Notes under the pieces: model-generated
The model's database searches: none
Seen by the model: only the letters and a program-made list of their open reading frames with translations
Told to the model about the DNA's origin: nothing
Translations under genes and position numbers: made by a program
Shown: piece after piece, positions 17,771 to 26,281 of the stretch
Layout of the letters: the number at the start of each line of letters is the position of its first letter
Numbering within the stretch: position 1 is the stretch's first letter
DNA from: Terriglobia bacterium
GTDB lineage: Bacteria > Acidobacteriota > UBA6911
Reading direction: 5' to 3'
Assembly: GCA_020072565.1 (NCBI GenBank)
Contig: JAIQGI010000002.1
Location: forward strand, 1 to 64,000
DNA length: 64,000 bases

Positions 17771-18383
17771 AAACACGCCTTCATTCCGGGAGGCCGCCCA
17801 CTCCGCCAGACACCTCCGAAGTAGACGGCCCCCGGCACGACGATGGGTACGCCAAACCTGCCCATCCACTGCAGCACCACGACAACCATGCCGGGCCCAC
17901 AGCTCCGCGTGAGTCCGGACGCCGCCAATGACAAGGTCGAGATTCGGTTCCTGTTTGGCTGGCAGGACGCCGTACGCCAGGGCAATCGCTGATGCGGCTG
18001 CAGGCGCGCAGGGCTGAGCGCAAGGCCCCTCGACGCCCAAAGCACATCCAGCCGCCTTCCCTGCCCGTGTCGGAGCAGCGAACGGCGACGGATAGCCGAC
18101 TAAGCTGCTATTCGATCCGTCGAAACCCCTGCTGCCCAAGCCACAAGCGGCCAAGCCCTAATCACAAGGGGCCGCTGATTGGAATGAAATAGGCGGTTGG
18201 AGTCGCAGGTGGGAATCGAACCCCCGGCGGGTTTCCGCAAAAGAAGGATTGGCTCAATTAACATGATGCCTACAAATCGGAAACTGGGGAGGCATCATGG
18301 GCAGGCTGCAATGCAAAACCGCAGCTTATTGTGACTAGGCGCCCCTCACCAGCACCCTGAGACCGACCTGACGGTAGACATCA
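17771..18383 (+). other. gene-free stretch in the accessory patch
   Basis: About 600 bases without a credible gene. The open frames here show no family pattern. The only recognisable piece is a tRNA-3'-end-like fragment on the minus strand near 18200. The rest may be decayed sequence. Confidence 0.5.
18198..18231 (-). tRNA. tRNA 3'-end-like fragment (possible integration remnant)
   Basis: Read on the minus strand, GGGGGTTCGATTCCCAC forms a TpsiC-like arm with a TTCGATT loop and one stem mismatch. It is followed by seven bases (CTGCGAC), a discriminator T and CCA at 18200-18198. No matching 5' acceptor (GTCGCAG), D arm or anticodon arm is found upstream, so this is at most a tRNA 3' end. Such pieces are left by elements that integrate into tRNA genes. 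It may be coincidental. Confidence 0.3.
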
Positions 18384-18677
18384 ATGGACACTCAAACAGC
18401 CGGATACGAGGCGAAAGCTCTCGAGCCTCGGAACTTGGCTCTCTTCTTCCTGATGGTCTTTGGATTGGTCTGGCTTGGCCAGGCGCCCTTCATCTTCGCC
18501 ATCCTCACACCGCCTTCCTCGATCGGCCACGCCTATCCTTTCCTCGACTTGTCCAGTCCACCCTGGATGGTGATTCCCACGTTCCTTGGAGCGTTCATCT
18601 TCAGCGGCCTGGCTGAGGAGTTTGGTTGGCGCGGCTACTTCTTGGTTTTTGCCTCAATGCGCCCTTTGGCCCAGTAG
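18384..18677 (+). pseudogene. broken CPBP (CAAX-like) membrane protease
   Basis: A 97-codon piece with an N-terminal hydrophobic segment and then 'SGLAEEFGWRGYFLV', the first catalytic motif (EExxxR) of CPBP intramembrane proteases. Intact members have 220-300 residues, with further motifs (FxxxH, HxxxN) after this one. Here the frame stops 17 residues after the motif and overlaps the end of the opposite-strand TatD gene. The spacing from the first helix to the motif also looks short, so an internal deletion is likely. Confidence 0.7.
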
Positions 18678-19414
18678 TCATCATGCACAAGCCGAAGAAA
18701 GTTGTGCTGCACGATGTTCTTGGTTTCTTCGGGGGACCATCCCCGCAAATCAGAAACTCTTTGGATTACAGAACTAATAATGGAGGGCATTCCCAAGACT
18801 CCAGTCAGCCAACGAAAGCCCCCGGGATTATCGCTTTCCGTCAACAGCAGAGCCGATGGAATTGTTTTGGCTATCTTCTGGATGCCAGCGCTGAAAAGAA
18901 CTTCCACACCAACGGTGAAATATACACCCTTTTCGGCCAAGCTTTGAAGTTGCTCGATCGGGCCCGAGTACCAGTGGACAATTGCTCGGCTGGCCCCTAA
19001 GTCTCCCAGGATACGATCGACATCCGCCTCTGCTCCCGTCGAGTGGATGTTCAATATTTTTTTCTGAGAAATGCCTTGCTTCACGAAGTACTGAAACACA
19101 TCTCGCTGGAGAGCATGATTTTGAGGTTCGGAAATGAAGTGATAGTCGAGTCCAATCTCTCCCAGCATTGGGGAATCGTCGATCAGAGGTTGGAGAGATT
19201 CCAATTGGGTATGAAATGCGGGAGCATTCCAAGGATGTACTCCGAATGTGCTGAGAACCCACTGGGTCCGTTGGTCGATAGCCTTACTCTTGGCGTATGC
19301 CTCCGGGTCCATCGAAACGCTGATGGTGATGATCTCATGTTGTTCGATTTCTTTAATCACTTGTGGCAGCTCTAACTCATATTTGTCCAGGTGAGCATGG
19401 GCATCGATATACAT
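18635..19414 (-). CDS. TatD-family metal-dependent nuclease/hydrolase
   Basis: A 259-residue TIM-barrel hydrolase. Metal ligands and family motifs are visible: 'YIDAHAHLDKY' at the start, 'GEIGLDYHF', 'LNIHSTGA', 'IVHWYSG' and 'ESDNPGGF'. A short AAGGAAA lies just before the ATG. The coding sequence is clearly richer in A and T than its neighbours, and its 3' end cuts into the broken CPBP gene; both suggest acquisition by transfer. TatD enzymes act in DNA repair or tRNA quality control, and one type (QatD) belongs to the Qat defence system. No Qat partners are present here, so the role is open. Confidence 0.85.
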   Translation of the reverse strand: MYIDAHAHLDKYELELPQVIKEIEQHEIITISVSMDPEAYAKSKAIDQRTQWVLSTFGVHPWNAPAFHTQLESLQPLIDDSPMLGEIGLDYHFISEPQNHALQRDVFQYFVKQGISQKKILNIHSTGAEADVDRILGDLGASRAIVHWYSGPIEQLQSLAEKGVYFTVGVEVLFSAGIQKIAKTIPSALLLTESDNPGGFRWLTGVLGMPSIISSVIQRVSDLRGWSPEETKNIVQHNFLRLVHDDYWAKGRIEAKTKK

Positions 19415-19651
19415 ACTTTCCTTTTATCGCCTATAATTCGTCGTAAAGTCACGACTCAAGTCCTATGACGGGACTTCGGGGGCGTTATGTGTTAGTGCCA
19501 TTTCTAGAGTGCACTGATCGTTGGTAGCCCAACGGCGATCAATGATCAAGGGACCGATCTTCCATTTTAATCTCAATAGAAATCATACTTCTCTGTCGCG
19601 CCTTGCGGTATGGCGCAGGTGATCGGCGGCGGGCGGGAAGATCCGCGCTGG

Positions 19652-22567
19652 TTACTTCAGGTTGACGGGGCCGAGGTAGCGGTCGAACCAGTTGAGGGTT
19701 TCTCGCATCATGATGCCTCGGACACTAGACAGGTCGTGTCCGGATTCGGTCACAACCTGCTGCTTCCGGTCATCCGGCGTGCCAAGCCGCTTGAACATCT
19801 GGGCCGCCGAGGTCTCGAGCGGGAAAACGAAGTCATAGCGGCCGTTGATCATCAGGACTGGCGCCTTGACCCTCGGTGTGTAATTGAAGTCGTCTATCTC
19901 CGGGCTGCGCGGCGTTAGATTGTATCCACCGATCAGCAGTACGGCCGCTCTCAGCCGCGGTTCCATGGCGAGGAAGATCGACGCAAGCCTCGCGCCCCAA
20001 CTGATTCCAGAATAGGCGATGCGCCCCGCGTCGATATCCGGCCTGCTCTCCAAGTAGTCGACCGAGCGCCGGACCTCACTCAGCCACCACGTCACGCTCT
20101 CTCGCGATTGGTGTCCCACGGCAAGTCCAGCGTCGCGTTCGTAGGTGCCTTTATAGATGGGATAGAGCACCGCCCTTCCGCTCCGGATGATGAAATCAAT
20201 ATAAGCCGTGTTTGTCAGCGCATCCGATTTGCGGACTTGAAGGGCATTGGCCCCGGGAAACCATACGACAGCCTGGTAGGGCGGAACTGCATTTTTGGGC
20301 AGAAACAGGTACGCCGGCAGCCGCTCGCCGCCATAGCCCGCCGAGTACGACACCTTAAGCTTTCTCCAGTTGTCCGGCTTCGCATCTTCCGAGTCCACTT
20401 TGGATTCGAGCGGCCCCGTATCCCGGGGATAGAGCCTTTCAAAGATCCTGAACGCCTCGTCGGAAGCAGGCTTCTCTCGCGCATAGTCCCGGAAGGACTT
20501 GTCCAGGGTACCTGCGTAACGAGCGGGCGGGATCTTCCCATTCTGATACTTCACGCAGCGGAAGCCGTTCTCCGGAGCACGGTCGAAGGGAGGACGAGCC
20601 TCCGATTCCATCAGGAAGTACGAGGGTTCGTTCCACGCGCCACCCAGGGAGTAGCGGCGCCCGCGGGTTTCAGTCCATGTCCATTCGCGATGGTTGCCCG
20701 CCAAATCATAAACGCCGCGCAGCGAGACGCCGGCAAATGTGCCGACCGCCGCAGCGCCTTTGCCGGCAAAGTTGCTGAGCGGCACCATGGTGGGATTGGT
20801 CTGAATCCCGGTGGCCTGGTACCAGTGATACAGCGTTGGCAGGCTCTTGCCGGCATACTCGGCATACGCCGACGCTTCGTACCAACTCACACCGCCAACC
20901 GGGAGATCGTCCTGTCCCTCGCGGTAGGATCCGGCCTCCCACGTCGCGGGCCCCGGCCTCCCGCTCGAATCCACAAACCGCTTCATTGCTTCTTCCCAGG
21001 TGAAGTTGTGCCCCTCCATTAAAAAGCTGTGTTGCCAGTACTCTCGCTTTCGATAGCCACCACCGTCCACGAATCGTTTGAACTGCCGGTTCGTCACCTC
21101 AAACCGATCAATGCAAAATGCCTGCATCGGCCACGGCCCCAACAGTTCGAAACCTGCAAGATCCATCTGAAAGACGGTGTCCGGCAGGCAGGCCATGCCC
21201 ACCTCTGGCGAGCCCACGGGGACAAGACTGAAGTGCATCTCGCCCGTCGAAGGAGGAGGCCCACCAGTCTCCAATTTCTCGTACCCTTCTTTGGAGATAC
21301 TCCAGCGGAAGTAGGAGCGCGGGATGCGGTATTCCTTGAGCGGCGTTAGACCCACCGTTTTCCAGGGCGCATCCACCGCCGCGTACTCCTTCATCGAAAC
21401 GGCCGCACCGGGAGGATCTGTTACAAGCGTGATCGTCCGTGATAACTGCGGCCACAAGCCCTCCAACACCTTGTCGTCAGGTATGACTTTCGCGGCGCGC
21501 CCGGCAAGCTCAAACGCTTTCACGTACTCGCCCTGGTCAGTGAGGCGGGTAATCTCGGGCAGCATTTCATTCCGTGCCCAGTTCGCACGATAGCTCCGCA
21601 CGCCGACCCATAACGCTCCCGCGATCGCGGCGGCGAGGACCAGCAACAGGGGTAGAGCGATGCGCGGGTGTAACAGGGTGCGGAAGCCGGTGGAGCGGCC
21701 AAGAAGCTCCGCCTGGAATTCCACCAGTTCCTGGTGCAAATCAGCGGCGGAGGCGTACCGCAGATCCCGGTTCTTTTCGAGGCAGCGGTTCAGGATCGCC
21801 TCGAGTTTGTGTGGCACTTCGGGGCGCACCTTGCTGGCGCGCACCGGCGAATCCCGCAAAATCGCCGACATCGTCGAAATCGCGGATTCGCCCTGGAACG
21901 CTCTTTGACCCGTCAGTAATTCATAGAGCACGGCGCCCAGACTGAAGATGTCCGAGCGCGCGTCCAGCGGCTTTCCTTCCACCTGCTCGGGGGACATGTA
22001 CGAGACTGTCCCAACTACCGCGCCCTTGTCGGTGAGACTCGGCTCGTCCGCCGGCACGGTCGCAGTTGCCGCTTCGGGGACTCCGGCGGAGCGCACGGTC
22101 AGATGCTTTGCCAAGCCAAAATCCATCACCTTGGCATGACCCTTCCTGGTCAACATGATGTTCGCGGGCTTCAGATCGCGGTGGATGATCCCCTTCTCAT
22201 GAGCCTCCTCCAGGGCGCCGGCGACTTCTAACGCAACTTGAAGCATCTCATTGATGGGCAAGGGCCCTCTGAGAAGCCTGTCCTTGAGGGTTTGTCCCTG
22301 GATATGCTCCATTACAATGAAATCTCTACCATCAACCTCGGCAACTTCATAAACGTTGCAGATGTGGGGATGGTCGAGGGCGGCTGTGGCTTTGGCCTCG
22401 CGGAGGAGCCGTTTGTGGGCGGCTGGGTCCTGCTGCAGCTCCTGAGAGAGAAACTTAAGAGCAACTTCTCGACCCAGCGAAACGTCATCGGCGAGAAAGA
22501 CTTCGCCCATTCCGCCCTGGCCCAGTTTTTCAATGATCCGGTAGTGCGAGATGGTCTTGCCGATCAT
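19652..22567 (-). CDS. Ser/Thr kinase - PEGA - FGE-like - alpha/beta hydrolase fusion
   Basis: A 971-residue multidomain protein. Residues ~8-275 form a Hanks-type kinase: GQGGMG loop at 16-21, Lys38 in VALKF, 'HRDLKPANIML', DFG in 'VMDFGLAK', and 'GTVSYMSPEQVEG'. A transmembrane helix near 310-330 ('IALPLLLVLAAAIAGALWVGV') separates it from extracytoplasmic parts. These are a PEGA-like segment ('PGAAVSMKEY'), a formylglycine-generating-enzyme-like domain ('FCIDRFEVTNRQFKRFV', 'GGVSWYEASAYAEYAGKSLPT', 'DLAGNHREWTW', 'NGFRCVKY'), and an alpha/beta hydrolase with nucleophile GISWGAR, Asp in 'INGRYDFVFP' and His in 'ESGHD'. The start is ATG 22567 with GGAGGGG upstream. It stands alone between TatD and tRNA-Val. 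Physiological targets are unknown. Confidence 0.9.
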   Translation of the reverse strand: MIGKTISHYRIIEKLGQGGMGEVFLADDVSLGREVALKFLSQELQQDPAAHKRLLREAKATAALDHPHICNVYEVAEVDGRDFIVMEHIQGQTLKDRLLRGPLPINEMLQVALEVAGALEEAHEKGIIHRDLKPANIMLTRKGHAKVMDFGLAKHLTVRSAGVPEAATATVPADEPSLTDKGAVVGTVSYMSPEQVEGKPLDARSDIFSLGAVLYELLTGQRAFQGESAISTMSAILRDSPVRASKVRPEVPHKLEAILNRCLEKNRDLRYASAADLHQELVEFQAELLGRSTGFRTLLHPRIALPLLLVLAAAIAGALWVGVRSYRANWARNEMLPEITRLTDQGEYVKAFELAGRAAKVIPDDKVLEGLWPQLSRTITLVTDPPGAAVSMKEYAAVDAPWKTVGLTPLKEYRIPRSYFRWSISKEGYEKLETGGPPPSTGEMHFSLVPVGSPEVGMACLPDTVFQMDLAGFELLGPWPMQAFCIDRFEVTNRQFKRFVDGGGYRKREYWQHSFLMEGHNFTWEEAMKRFVDSSGRPGPATWEAGSYREGQDDLPVGGVSWYEASAYAEYAGKSLPTLYHWYQATGIQTNPTMVPLSNFAGKGAAAVGTFAGVSLRGVYDLAGNHREWTWTETRGRRYSLGGAWNEPSYFLMESEARPPFDRAPENGFRCVKYQNGKIPPARYAGTLDKSFRDYAREKPASDEAFRIFERLYPRDTGPLESKVDSEDAKPDNWRKLKVSYSAGYGGERLPAYLFLPKNAVPPYQAVVWFPGANALQVRKSDALTNTAYIDFIIRSGRAVLYPIYKGTYERDAGLAVGHQSRESVTWWLSEVRRSVDYLESRPDIDAGRIAYSGISWGARLASIFLAMEPRLRAAVLLIGGYNLTPRSPEIDDFNYTPRVKAPVLMINGRYDFVFPLETSAAQMFKRLGTPDDRKQQVVTESGHDLSSVRGIMMRETLNWFDRYLGPVNLK

Positions 22568-22844
22568 GGAGCACCCCTCCACTTGCTCTTCGCGCACTGC
22601 AATCAGAACGACACGAATTTGCTCCGATTATAGTCGACTCCTTCAAGTTTACGCGAAGATATCCAGCAAGAAGTAGTAGAGCAGATCCGGCGACCTAACA
22701 TGAAGGCCCCCAAAAGTTGCGTCCGGAATCCCTGAAGCGGGGCCATTTTCAGGAACTTGTCGGATGTGTGTTAGACGAGAGCCTCGAATGGTTCCAAATT
22801 GGCGGTTGGATTTCAAACTTAAATCGAGTACCATCAACCGCCTG

Positions 22845-22920
22845 GGGCGGTTAGCTCAGCTGGCAGAGCATCGGTTTTACACACCGGGGGTCACAGGTTC
22901 AAGTCCTGTACCGCCCACCA
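22845..22920 (+). tRNA. tRNA-Val (anticodon UAC)
   Basis: A complete 76-base cloverleaf. Acceptor GGGCGGT pairs with ACCGCCC, then discriminator A and an encoded CCA. D arm is GCTCAGCTGGCAGAGC, anticodon stem TCGGT/ACCGG with loop TTTACAC giving TAC, and T arm ACAGG-TTCAAGT-CCTGT. It ends 56 bases before the next gene. Confidence 0.97.
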
Positions 22921-22976
22921 TAGAAATCGTCCCGGTCGTTTCAGTCATCTGTTTTCATGCCGGACGGAGGGTGTTG

Positions 22977-23879
22977 ATGAACAAATTTCAATATCTCCTC
23001 GGAAACTCTTCCGTCATTCTCGCCGATGGTGCGATGGGCACCATGCTGTTCGAGGCCGGCCTGGAATCAGGGGATTCGCCGCAGGCATGGAACATCACGC
23101 ATCCGGAGCGTGTCAGGGCAGTTCACCGCGCTTACCTGGAAGCAGGATCGCAACTGATTCTCACCAACACATTCGGAAGCAATCGCTTCCGCCTCGCGCG
23201 GCACAATCTGCAGGCGCAGGTCGCGGAGTTTAACCGGGCCGGCGCTGCCCTGCTGCGGGCTGAAGTAGATCATGCTGGTGGCAGGGCCCTCGCCGCCGGC
23301 GACATCGGGCCCAGCGGAGAGCTTCTTGCTCCACTCGGCAAGCTGAAGTATGCCGATGCCGCGGATGCCTTCGCCGAACAGGCAGGTGCCCTTGTCGCCG
23401 CGGGCGTCGATCTGATCTGGATCGAGACCATGTCGGCGCTGGAGGAAGTTCAAGCCGCCATCGAAGGAGTACGCAGGGTATCCGTGGAGATCCCTATCGT
23501 TGTGACCATGACCTTTGAAAAACATGGTCGTACCATGATGGGAGTCACTCCGGCGCAGGCAGTGAAGTCCATCATCGACTGGGGGGCATGTGCTCTGGGC
23601 GGCAACTGCGGCACCGGACCGGAAGAACTTTTGAACATCATTCGAACGATGCACGGCCTTATGCCGGAGATGCCGCTGATCTTCAAGCCGAACGCCGGGG
23701 TGCCTGTGCTCCTCAACGGCAAGACCACCTACAACGCTACCCAGGAATCTATGGCCCAATCCGCTCGTGAAGCGGTAAACGCCGGGGCGCGCGTCGTCGG
23801 CGCCTGTTGCGGCAGCACCCCGGCTCATTTACGAGCGATAAGCGAAGGATTCCGCGGCAGAATTGCGCCGAGCGCGTGA
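22977..23879 (+). CDS. homocysteine S-methyltransferase-family enzyme
   Basis: A 300-residue barrel matching the homocysteine-binding domain of MetH/BHMT/MmuM. Motifs: 'ILADGAMGTMLFEAGL' at the N terminus, 'ILTNTFGSNRFRL', 'IWIETMSALEEVQAAI', and the zinc cysteines in 'GGNCGTGPEELL' and 'VVGACCGSTPAHLRAI'. It transfers a methyl group to homocysteine; the donor could be S-methylmethionine, betaine or a corrinoid protein and cannot be told here. The start is ATG 22977 with GGAGGG five bases ahead. It follows tRNA-Val closely and may be read from the same transcript. No corrinoid-binding partner is adjacent. Confidence 0.88.
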   Translation: MNKFQYLLGNSSVILADGAMGTMLFEAGLESGDSPQAWNITHPERVRAVHRAYLEAGSQLILTNTFGSNRFRLARHNLQAQVAEFNRAGAALLRAEVDHAGGRALAAGDIGPSGELLAPLGKLKYADAADAFAEQAGALVAAGVDLIWIETMSALEEVQAAIEGVRRVSVEIPIVVTMTFEKHGRTMMGVTPAQAVKSIIDWGACALGGNCGTGPEELLNIIRTMHGLMPEMPLIFKPNAGVPVLLNGKTTYNATQESMAQSAREAVNAGARVVGACCGSTPAHLRAISEGFRGRIAPSA

Positions 23880-23972
23880 TTGCGGGCGAAGAAATCCCCC
23901 ACACGCAGCCGCCCCGAAGGTAATCTGCAGCAACCATCGGATCTGAATCGCAGGCATGCCGCAGCGTTGGAG

Positions 23973-24134
23973 CTAGCCTTTGGGGTAGACGATAAACTTT
24001 CGCTTTTCCTCTTTCTCCACGTATTCCGCCAACAGTCGCAGGGCGACATGCGTCATCGTCTTTCCCTGCAGAGTGCAGACGACTTTCAGCCTGCGATGAA
24101 GCTCGTCGGGGATATTCATTACCAGGCGTTTCAT
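23973..24134 (-). CDS. 53-residue ribbon-helix-helix protein (ParG/CopG-like)
   Basis: A short gene: MKRLVMNIPDELHRRLKVVC, then 'TLQGKTMTHVALRLLAEYVEKEEKRKFIVYPKG'. The N-terminal strand 'RLVMNIPDELHRRLK' and the following two helices are those of ribbon-helix-helix DNA-binding proteins of the ParG/CopG type, which bind DNA as dimers. No toxin or ParA partner is next to it. The start overlaps a run of ACATAT repeats that looks like its own operator. The gene lies between the homocysteine methyltransferase (convergent) and the membrane protein at 24166-24768 (same strand, 31 bases upstream of it). Confidence 0.75.
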   Translation of the reverse strand: MKRLVMNIPDELHRRLKVVCTLQGKTMTHVALRLLAEYVEKEEKRKFIVYPKG

Positions 24135-24135
24135 G

Positions 24136-24156
24136 ACATATACATATATACATATG
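24136..24156 (-). promoter_or_regulatory. ACATAT tandem repeats before the RHH gene (candidate operator)
   Basis: Three ACATAT copies (24136-24141, 24142-24147, 24150-24155) sit immediately in front of the ATG of the 53-residue RHH gene, in an otherwise GC-rich region. Ribbon-helix-helix proteins commonly bind short tandem or inverted repeats near their own promoter. Binding by this protein is inferred. Confidence 0.45.
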
Positions 24157-24165
24157 CTACTGTCG

Positions 24166-24768
24166 TCAAGATGTTTTCCCCTTCTTCCTGCGTTCCCTCA
24201 CCGACTGAAAGACCAGAAATGCGCCGAAGAGGATCGGAGCCACCGGCCACCATTCTCTGAGCCAATCGAGGGAATAATGGAGGACGGTATTGGAGGCTAT
24301 TATCAGACCCGCAACAATCAGCAGCACACCACCGGCCAGCGACCCATACGCTTCGGGCATCTTGAATTCCTGCGGGAATTCGGTTACGGCAATTCCAGAC
24401 AAGGCCTGATTGTAAAATGAAGCTCTGCGCGCCGCATCGACGAGATTGTAAAGCCAGTAGAAGACCAGAAAAAACACCAGCAGCGGCGTCAGCGGCCAAT
24501 GTACGCGCGGACCGGGAGCGAGCATTGATATCAGCGTCCCAACAACCAGTATGTTGATGAATCCCTGTCGATAATAACCCACGTAGACCTGTCCCAGACC
24601 GGGAACCAGCGAGAGAAAAGTGGCCAGGGCCGGTGACTTGAACCTCGGATCTTCCGGGTAAGCGGGCTTGCGCTGCCATGGGACGTCGCGTGGCGGGTAG
24701 GCGCGGGCGGCGGCCTCTTCGGGTTGGGGCGGATGCGGCTCTTGTCGAGTTTCCTGCGGATTGTCCAT
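24166..24768 (-). CDS. membrane protein with LiaF/TM2-like helices
   Basis: A 200-residue protein. A Pro/Glu/Arg-rich cytoplasmic N terminus of ~45 residues precedes 'SPALATFLSLVPGLGQVYVGYYRQGFINILVVG', a TM2/DUF5683-like pair of helices. Two more helices follow, and a last segment 'LDWLREWWPVAPILFGAFLVFQSVRERRKK', like the WWP helix of LiaF/DUF5668 proteins. AGGAGGG stands before the ATG. It follows the sigma/anti-sigma pair on the same strand 116 bases later and may belong to its regulon. Function unknown. Confidence 0.65.
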   Translation of the reverse strand: MDNPQETRQEPHPPQPEEAAARAYPPRDVPWQRKPAYPEDPRFKSPALATFLSLVPGLGQVYVGYYRQGFINILVVGTLISMLAPGPRVHWPLTPLLVFFLVFYWLYNLVDAARRASFYNQALSGIAVTEFPQEFKMPEAYGSLAGGVLLIVAGLIIASNTVLHYSLDWLREWWPVAPILFGAFLVFQSVRERRKKGKTS

Positions 24769-24884
24769 GATTACCCTCCTATGCTTTCTATCATGATGTC
24801 CTGTGGTTCCCTCTCTTCATCGGAATTAACGCAGCCGGGGCTGCGAGGGTTCGGTGGCGATATACATATTTGTCGAGCCTGGTA

Positions 24885-25730
24885 TCAGCGCACGTCGCGC
24901 TGCTGGTCCGTGCCGTTGCCGTCGAACAGGTCGAGCTTCAGTTCTTCCAGGAAGGAGGATGCCTTCCCACGGAGGGTGGAGGCGGTTCGAATGGGGAAAT
25001 CCGCCGCCTTTTCTGCCAGGCTCCTGCCTCGCAGATGGAGATCATTGAGCGATCGCCGCGCCGACTCCTGTCGACCGGCAAGCGCCGTGGCCGTTTCCTG
25101 CATTATCTGATTGCCGCTCTGAATCACCACCTGGGGCACCGCGAGCGCTTTCGGAAGGACGGCCGGGTTTCCCAGGGCCAGCAGGACGAGGAGGGTGCCT
25201 ACGTAAGCGGCTTCCCAGGCGAAGCGGGGTCTGCGGATCAGGCGGCTCCACCATACGGGGAAATCCAGGGGTTGCCGCGCCTCTCTGATGCGTGAACGAA
25301 GCCCGGCCGTCGCAGAAAAAACGTCTGCCGTGAAGCGCGCGTCCGGCTCAAGCGTTGCCATGCCGGGGAGAACTTCCTTCATTTCGGTCAGCGTTGCCGC
25401 AAGCTCGCAGCAATCCGGACAATGGTCGATGTGGAGGCGGATGATTTCTCCGTCGTCCGGCCTGAGGTTGCCGTCGACCCAAGCGCACAGGAGTTGCTCA
25501 GCGCCGTCGCAGGCAGGCCCGCTCGTACGGCAGAGGATCGAGCGCGCCAGGTCATCCTGCAATTCCGCGGCCAGCAAGTTCGCCTCCCCCCGTACGATCC
25601 CGAGCAGGGCACGGCAGCGGGCGCACGCACTCAAATGCCTGGCGGCGGCTTCCCGTTCTTCGGACGGCAGCAAGCCCCCTTCGAAGGCATCAAGCCGGTC
25701 TTCAAAGCTCTCGCAATCCATAGCCGTCAT
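24885..25730 (-). CDS. anti-sigma factor with two zinc-finger (zf-HC2) modules
   Basis: A 281-residue protein. The first module, 'AAARHLSACARCRALL', and the second, 'IIRLHIDHCPDCCELAATL', both fit the H-x3-C-x2-C zinc motif of ZAS anti-sigma domains. Most family members have one such module. One membrane helix follows near residue 180 ('AAYVGTLLVLLALGNPAV'), and the C-terminal ~100 residues are outside. It starts within the stop of the ECF sigma gene (TCAT on the plus strand), so the two are translationally coupled. It should hold the sigma factor inactive at the membrane until a signal arrives. Confidence 0.85.
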   Translation of the reverse strand: MTAMDCESFEDRLDAFEGGLLPSEEREAAARHLSACARCRALLGIVRGEANLLAAELQDDLARSILCRTSGPACDGAEQLLCAWVDGNLRPDDGEIIRLHIDHCPDCCELAATLTEMKEVLPGMATLEPDARFTADVFSATAGLRSRIREARQPLDFPVWWSRLIRRPRFAWEAAYVGTLLVLLALGNPAVLPKALAVPQVVIQSGNQIMQETATALAGRQESARRSLNDLHLRGRSLAEKAADFPIRTASTLRGKASSFLEELKLDLFDGNGTDQQRDVR

Positions 25731-26281
25731 AACTCACCGCTGAGCGCCATCACTTTGCGCGCCAATTCGATCCGCGCCCGGTTGGAGCGGGATTTGACCG
25801 TTCCCAGGGGAATGTGGAGCATGGTGGCAATCTCGTCCAGTTGCAGGCCCTGGATCTCTTTAAGCAGGATAATCTCGCGATTCAGATCGGTGAGTTCCCT
25901 CAATGCACGGTAGATAAGGCGTTTCCTGGAGTCGGCCGCCCACTGCTGCTCAGGGGTGTTGCCCTTGTCTGGCAGATCGGCAATCTCGTCGAGCGCTACA
26001 TCCCTGCCTTGCGATCTTGCTCTCTTCCTGCGCAAATGATCGATGCAGGCATTGCGGGCAATCCGGATGATCCAGGGCAGAAACATCTGCTCGTCGGTAG
26101 AGCTTCCGAGATTCTGATAGATGCGCACAAAGACCTCCTGGGCCAGATCGCGTGCATCCTCGGGATTTCCGACATAGTGATAGGCGATCCCATAGATGCG
26201 TGACTGGAACTGGCGCACCAGCGCCTCCCAGGCGAGCGCGTCGCCAGCCTTGCATCGTGAGAGGATCACGGAGAGATTCAT
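25727..26281 (-). CDS. ECF RNA polymerase sigma factor
   Basis: A 184-residue group IV sigma factor. Region 2 shows 'ALVRQFQSRIYGIAYHYVGNPEDARDLAQEVFVRIYQNL' and 'PWIIRIARNACIDHLRRKRAR'. Region 4 shows 'LIYRALRELTDLNREIILLKEIQGLQLDEIATMLHIPLGTVKSRSNRARIEL'. It directs RNA polymerase to a stress or envelope regulon. It overlaps the anti-sigma gene by four bases. A perfect 14-base palindrome lies just upstream. Confidence 0.95.
   Translation of the reverse strand: MNLSVILSRCKAGDALAWEALVRQFQSRIYGIAYHYVGNPEDARDLAQEVFVRIYQNLGSSTDEQMFLPWIIRIARNACIDHLRRKRARSQGRDVALDEIADLPDKGNTPEQQWAADSRKRLIYRALRELTDLNREIILLKEIQGLQLDEIATMLHIPLGTVKSRSNRARIELARKVMALSGEL

Noticed and set aside
17555-18154. 199-residue minus-strand frame in the gap after the NTF2-like gene
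   Set aside because: It overlaps the NTF2-like gene and has low-complexity Ala/Arg/Gly content with no motif or ribosome site.
18198-18600. tmRNA 3' end
   Set aside because: The T-arm-like piece has an acceptor (CTGCGAC) unlike the usual tmRNA end, and no matching 5' acceptor or tag reading frame occurs within 400 bases.
22680-22976. SAM or cobalamin riboswitch before the homocysteine methyltransferase
   Set aside because: The space is taken by tRNA-Val, and no riboswitch core sequence is visible.
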